The position numbers and the translations under genes were made by a program. A DNA stretch of 5,885 bases from Bacillota bacterium (GTDB lineage: Bacteria; Bacillota; Clostridia; Peptostreptococcales; Anaerovoracaceae), in the NCBI GenBank assembly GCA_016287035.1, contig JAEEVI010000024.1, positions 1 to 5,885 of the forward strand. Reading direction: 5' to 3'. This document shows, in pieces, positions 4,639 to 5,885 of the stretch; position 1 is the stretch's first letter; each line of letters begins with the position of its first letter. The notes beneath the pieces were generated by a model. It saw only the letters and a program-made list of their open reading frames with translations, searched no databases and was not told the DNA's origin.

Positions 4639-5817
4639 ATGAAGGAATTCGAACTCAAATACGGCTGCAATCCGAACCAGAAGCCCGCGAAGATCTACAT
4701 GAAGGACGGCAGCGAGCTGCCCATCAAGATCCTCAACGGACGCCCCGGATTCATCAATCTGCTCGACGCGCTCAACTCCTGGCAGCTCGTGAAGGAGCTG
4801 AAGGAGGCGACGGGCCTTCCCGCTGCGGCGAGCTTCAAGCACGTTTCTCCGGCAGGCGCCGCGGTGGGGCTTCCCCTCTCCGACGTCGACCGCCACATCT
4901 ACTTCGTGAAGCCCGGCGAGGAGCTCTCGCCCATCGCCTGCGCGTACATACGCGCCCGCGGCGCCGACCGCCTCTGCTCCTTCGGAGACTGGGCGGCTCT
5001 TTCCGACGTCTGCGACGAGGCTACCGCCAGGTACCTCAAGGCCGAGGTATCCGACGGCATCATCGCTCCCGGCTACACCCCGGAGGCGCTCGCGATCCTT
5101 TCCGCGAAGAAGAAGGGCGGCTACAACGTGGTCGAGATCGACCCGGATTACGTTCCCGCGGCTCAGGAGACGAAGGACGTCTTCGGCGTCACGTTCGAGC
5201 AGGGGCACAACAACTTCAGGATCGACAGAGAGCTCCTGTCCAACATCGTGACGAAGAACAAGGAGCTTCCCGACAGCGCCGCGATCGACATGATCATCGC
5301 GCTCATAACGCTCAAATACACACAGTCCAACTCGGTCTGCTACGTCAAGGACGGTCAGGCGATCGGAGTCGGCGCCGGCCAGCAGAGCAGGATCCACTGC
5401 ACCAGGCTCGCCGGAAGCAAGGCTGACAACTGGTACATGCGCCAGAACCCCAAGGTCCTCGCGCTCGAGTTCGTCGACGGCATCGGCCGCCCCGACAGGG
5501 ACAACGCTATAGACATCTACACCTCCGACGAATACGAGGATATCCTCAGGGACGGCGAGTGGCAGAAGTACTTCAAGACTAAGCCCGAGCCCCTCACCGC
5601 GGAGGAGAAGAAGGCGTGGATCGCCACCCAGACCGGCGTCACGGTCGGTTCGGACGCGTTCTTCCCGTTCGGCGACAACATCGAAAGGGCCAGAAAGTCC
5701 GGCGTCTGCTACGTGGCGGAGCCCGGCGGCTCGATCAGGGACGACAACGTCATAGAGGCGGCTGACAGATACGGCATGGTAATGGCATTCACCGGAATGC
5801 GCCTGTTCCATCATTAG
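4639..5817 (+). CDS. purH: Stand-alone AICAR transformylase (C-terminal PurH domain, ATIC-like)
   Basis: It is predicted to formylate AICAR with 10-formyl-tetrahydrofolate to give FAICAR, the substrate of the cyclohydrolase encoded just before it. Its 392 residues correspond to the transformylase half of PurH/ATIC only, beginning at the domain's first motif (LKYGCNPNQ, 6-14); the cyclohydrolase half is absent. Active-site motifs are intact: SFKHVSPAGAAVG (65-77) with the catalytic Lys67-His68 pair, TQSNSVCY (228-235), GAGQQSRIHCTRLAG (245-259), DAFFPFGDN, and the C-terminal RLFHH. Motifs such as TQSNS, QQSRIHCT and RLFHH resemble animal ATIC more than E. coli PurH, which I recall as VKSNA and QMSRVYS. 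The start has AGGAG at 4626-4630 with an 8-base spacer. Some authors call this single-domain form purV. A strong ribosome binding site for purD overlaps its stop. Confidence 0.94.
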   Translation: MKEFELKYGCNPNQKPAKIYMKDGSELPIKILNGRPGFINLLDALNSWQLVKELKEATGLPAAASFKHVSPAGAAVGLPLSDVDRHIYFVKPGEELSPIACAYIRARGADRLCSFGDWAALSDVCDEATARYLKAEVSDGIIAPGYTPEALAILSAKKKGGYNVVEIDPDYVPAAQETKDVFGVTFEQGHNNFRIDRELLSNIVTKNKELPDSAAIDMIIALITLKYTQSNSVCYVKDGQAIGVGAGQQSRIHCTRLAGSKADNWYMRQNPKVLALEFVDGIGRPDRDNAIDIYTSDEYEDILRDGEWQKYFKTKPEPLTAEEKKAWIATQTGVTVGSDAFFPFGDNIERARKSGVCYVAEPGGSIRDDNVIEAADRYGMVMAFTGMRLFHH

Positions 5818-5826
5818 GAGGCAAGG

Positions 5827-5885
5827 ATGAAGATCCTCGTAGTCGGAGGCGGCGGAAGAGAGCACGCCATAATCAAAAAGCTCAA
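5827..5885 (+). CDS. purD: Phosphoribosylamine-glycine ligase (PurD), N-terminal fragment
   Basis: Only the first 19 codons are inside the window, so the gene is cut by the window edge rather than broken. They encode MKILVVGGGGREHAIIKKL, which matches the PurD start with its glycine-rich GGGGREHA nucleotide/phosphate-binding motif. PurD (GAR synthetase) joins phosphoribosylamine to glycine using ATP, the step directly after PurF. AGGAGG at 5816-5821 overlaps the preceding stop and sits 5 bases before the ATG. Its position after the transformylase gene matches purD following purH in many Bacillota operons. Confidence 0.93.
   Translation, partial: MKILVVGGGGREHAIIKKL

Noticed and set aside
4404..5426. 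340-codon open frame on the + strand in another frame
   Set aside because: The translation is very rich in Arg and repeats of RR/GR, and it overlaps the cyclohydrolase and transformylase genes, whose motifs are unambiguous.
4624..5865. 413-codon open frame on the minus strand
   Set aside because: It is antisense to the whole transformylase gene and the start of purD, with no recognisable motif and composition typical of a GC-rich shadow frame.

Overview
The window carries the first seven genes of a bacterial de novo purine biosynthesis operon, all on the + strand, preceded by about 410 bases of non-coding upstream DNA. The order is purE (413-895), a purF-family gene (904-2331), purM (2334-3374), purN (3377-4006), a PurO-type IMP cyclohydrolase (4003-4635), a stand-alone AICAR transformylase (4639-5817) and the first 19 codons of purD (5827 to the window end). 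Gaps are +8, +2, +2, -4, +3 and +9 bases, so this is one tightly packed and probably translationally coupled transcription unit. Long open frames on the minus strand are shadows of the GC-rich codons.

The organism is most likely a GC-rich anaerobic bacterium of the Clostridia or a related lineage (inference). The reasons are the strong AGGAGG-type ribosome binding sites, an order that matches the clostridial purE-C-F-M-N-H-D operon with two changes, the clostridial-type insert after the PurN active-site motif, and the Fe-S cysteines in PurF. Taxonomy cannot be fixed from this window.

The encoded steps are PRPP to phosphoribosylamine (PurF-like), GAR to FGAR (PurN; GAR synthesis by PurD begins at the right edge), FGAM to AIR (PurM), N5-CAIR to CAIR (PurE), AICAR to FAICAR (transformylase) and FAICAR to IMP (PurO-type). 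Missing from the window are purL/Q/S, purK, purC and purB; purC is absent from its usual place between purE and purF.

Two things stand out. First, the PurF homologue keeps its PRPP-binding site and four cysteines matching the [4Fe-4S] ligands, but its glutaminase domain has lost the N-terminal catalytic cysteine and the recognisable glutamine-binding residues. Second, bifunctional PurH is replaced, in its usual operon slot, by an archaeal-type cyclohydrolase and a transformylase resembling the C-terminal half of eukaryotic ATIC. Isoleucine codon choice changes at the start of this pair. The upstream region holds a four-copy 26-bp tandem repeat, two palindromes with a shared core, a large inverted repeat and a plausible promoter just before purE.
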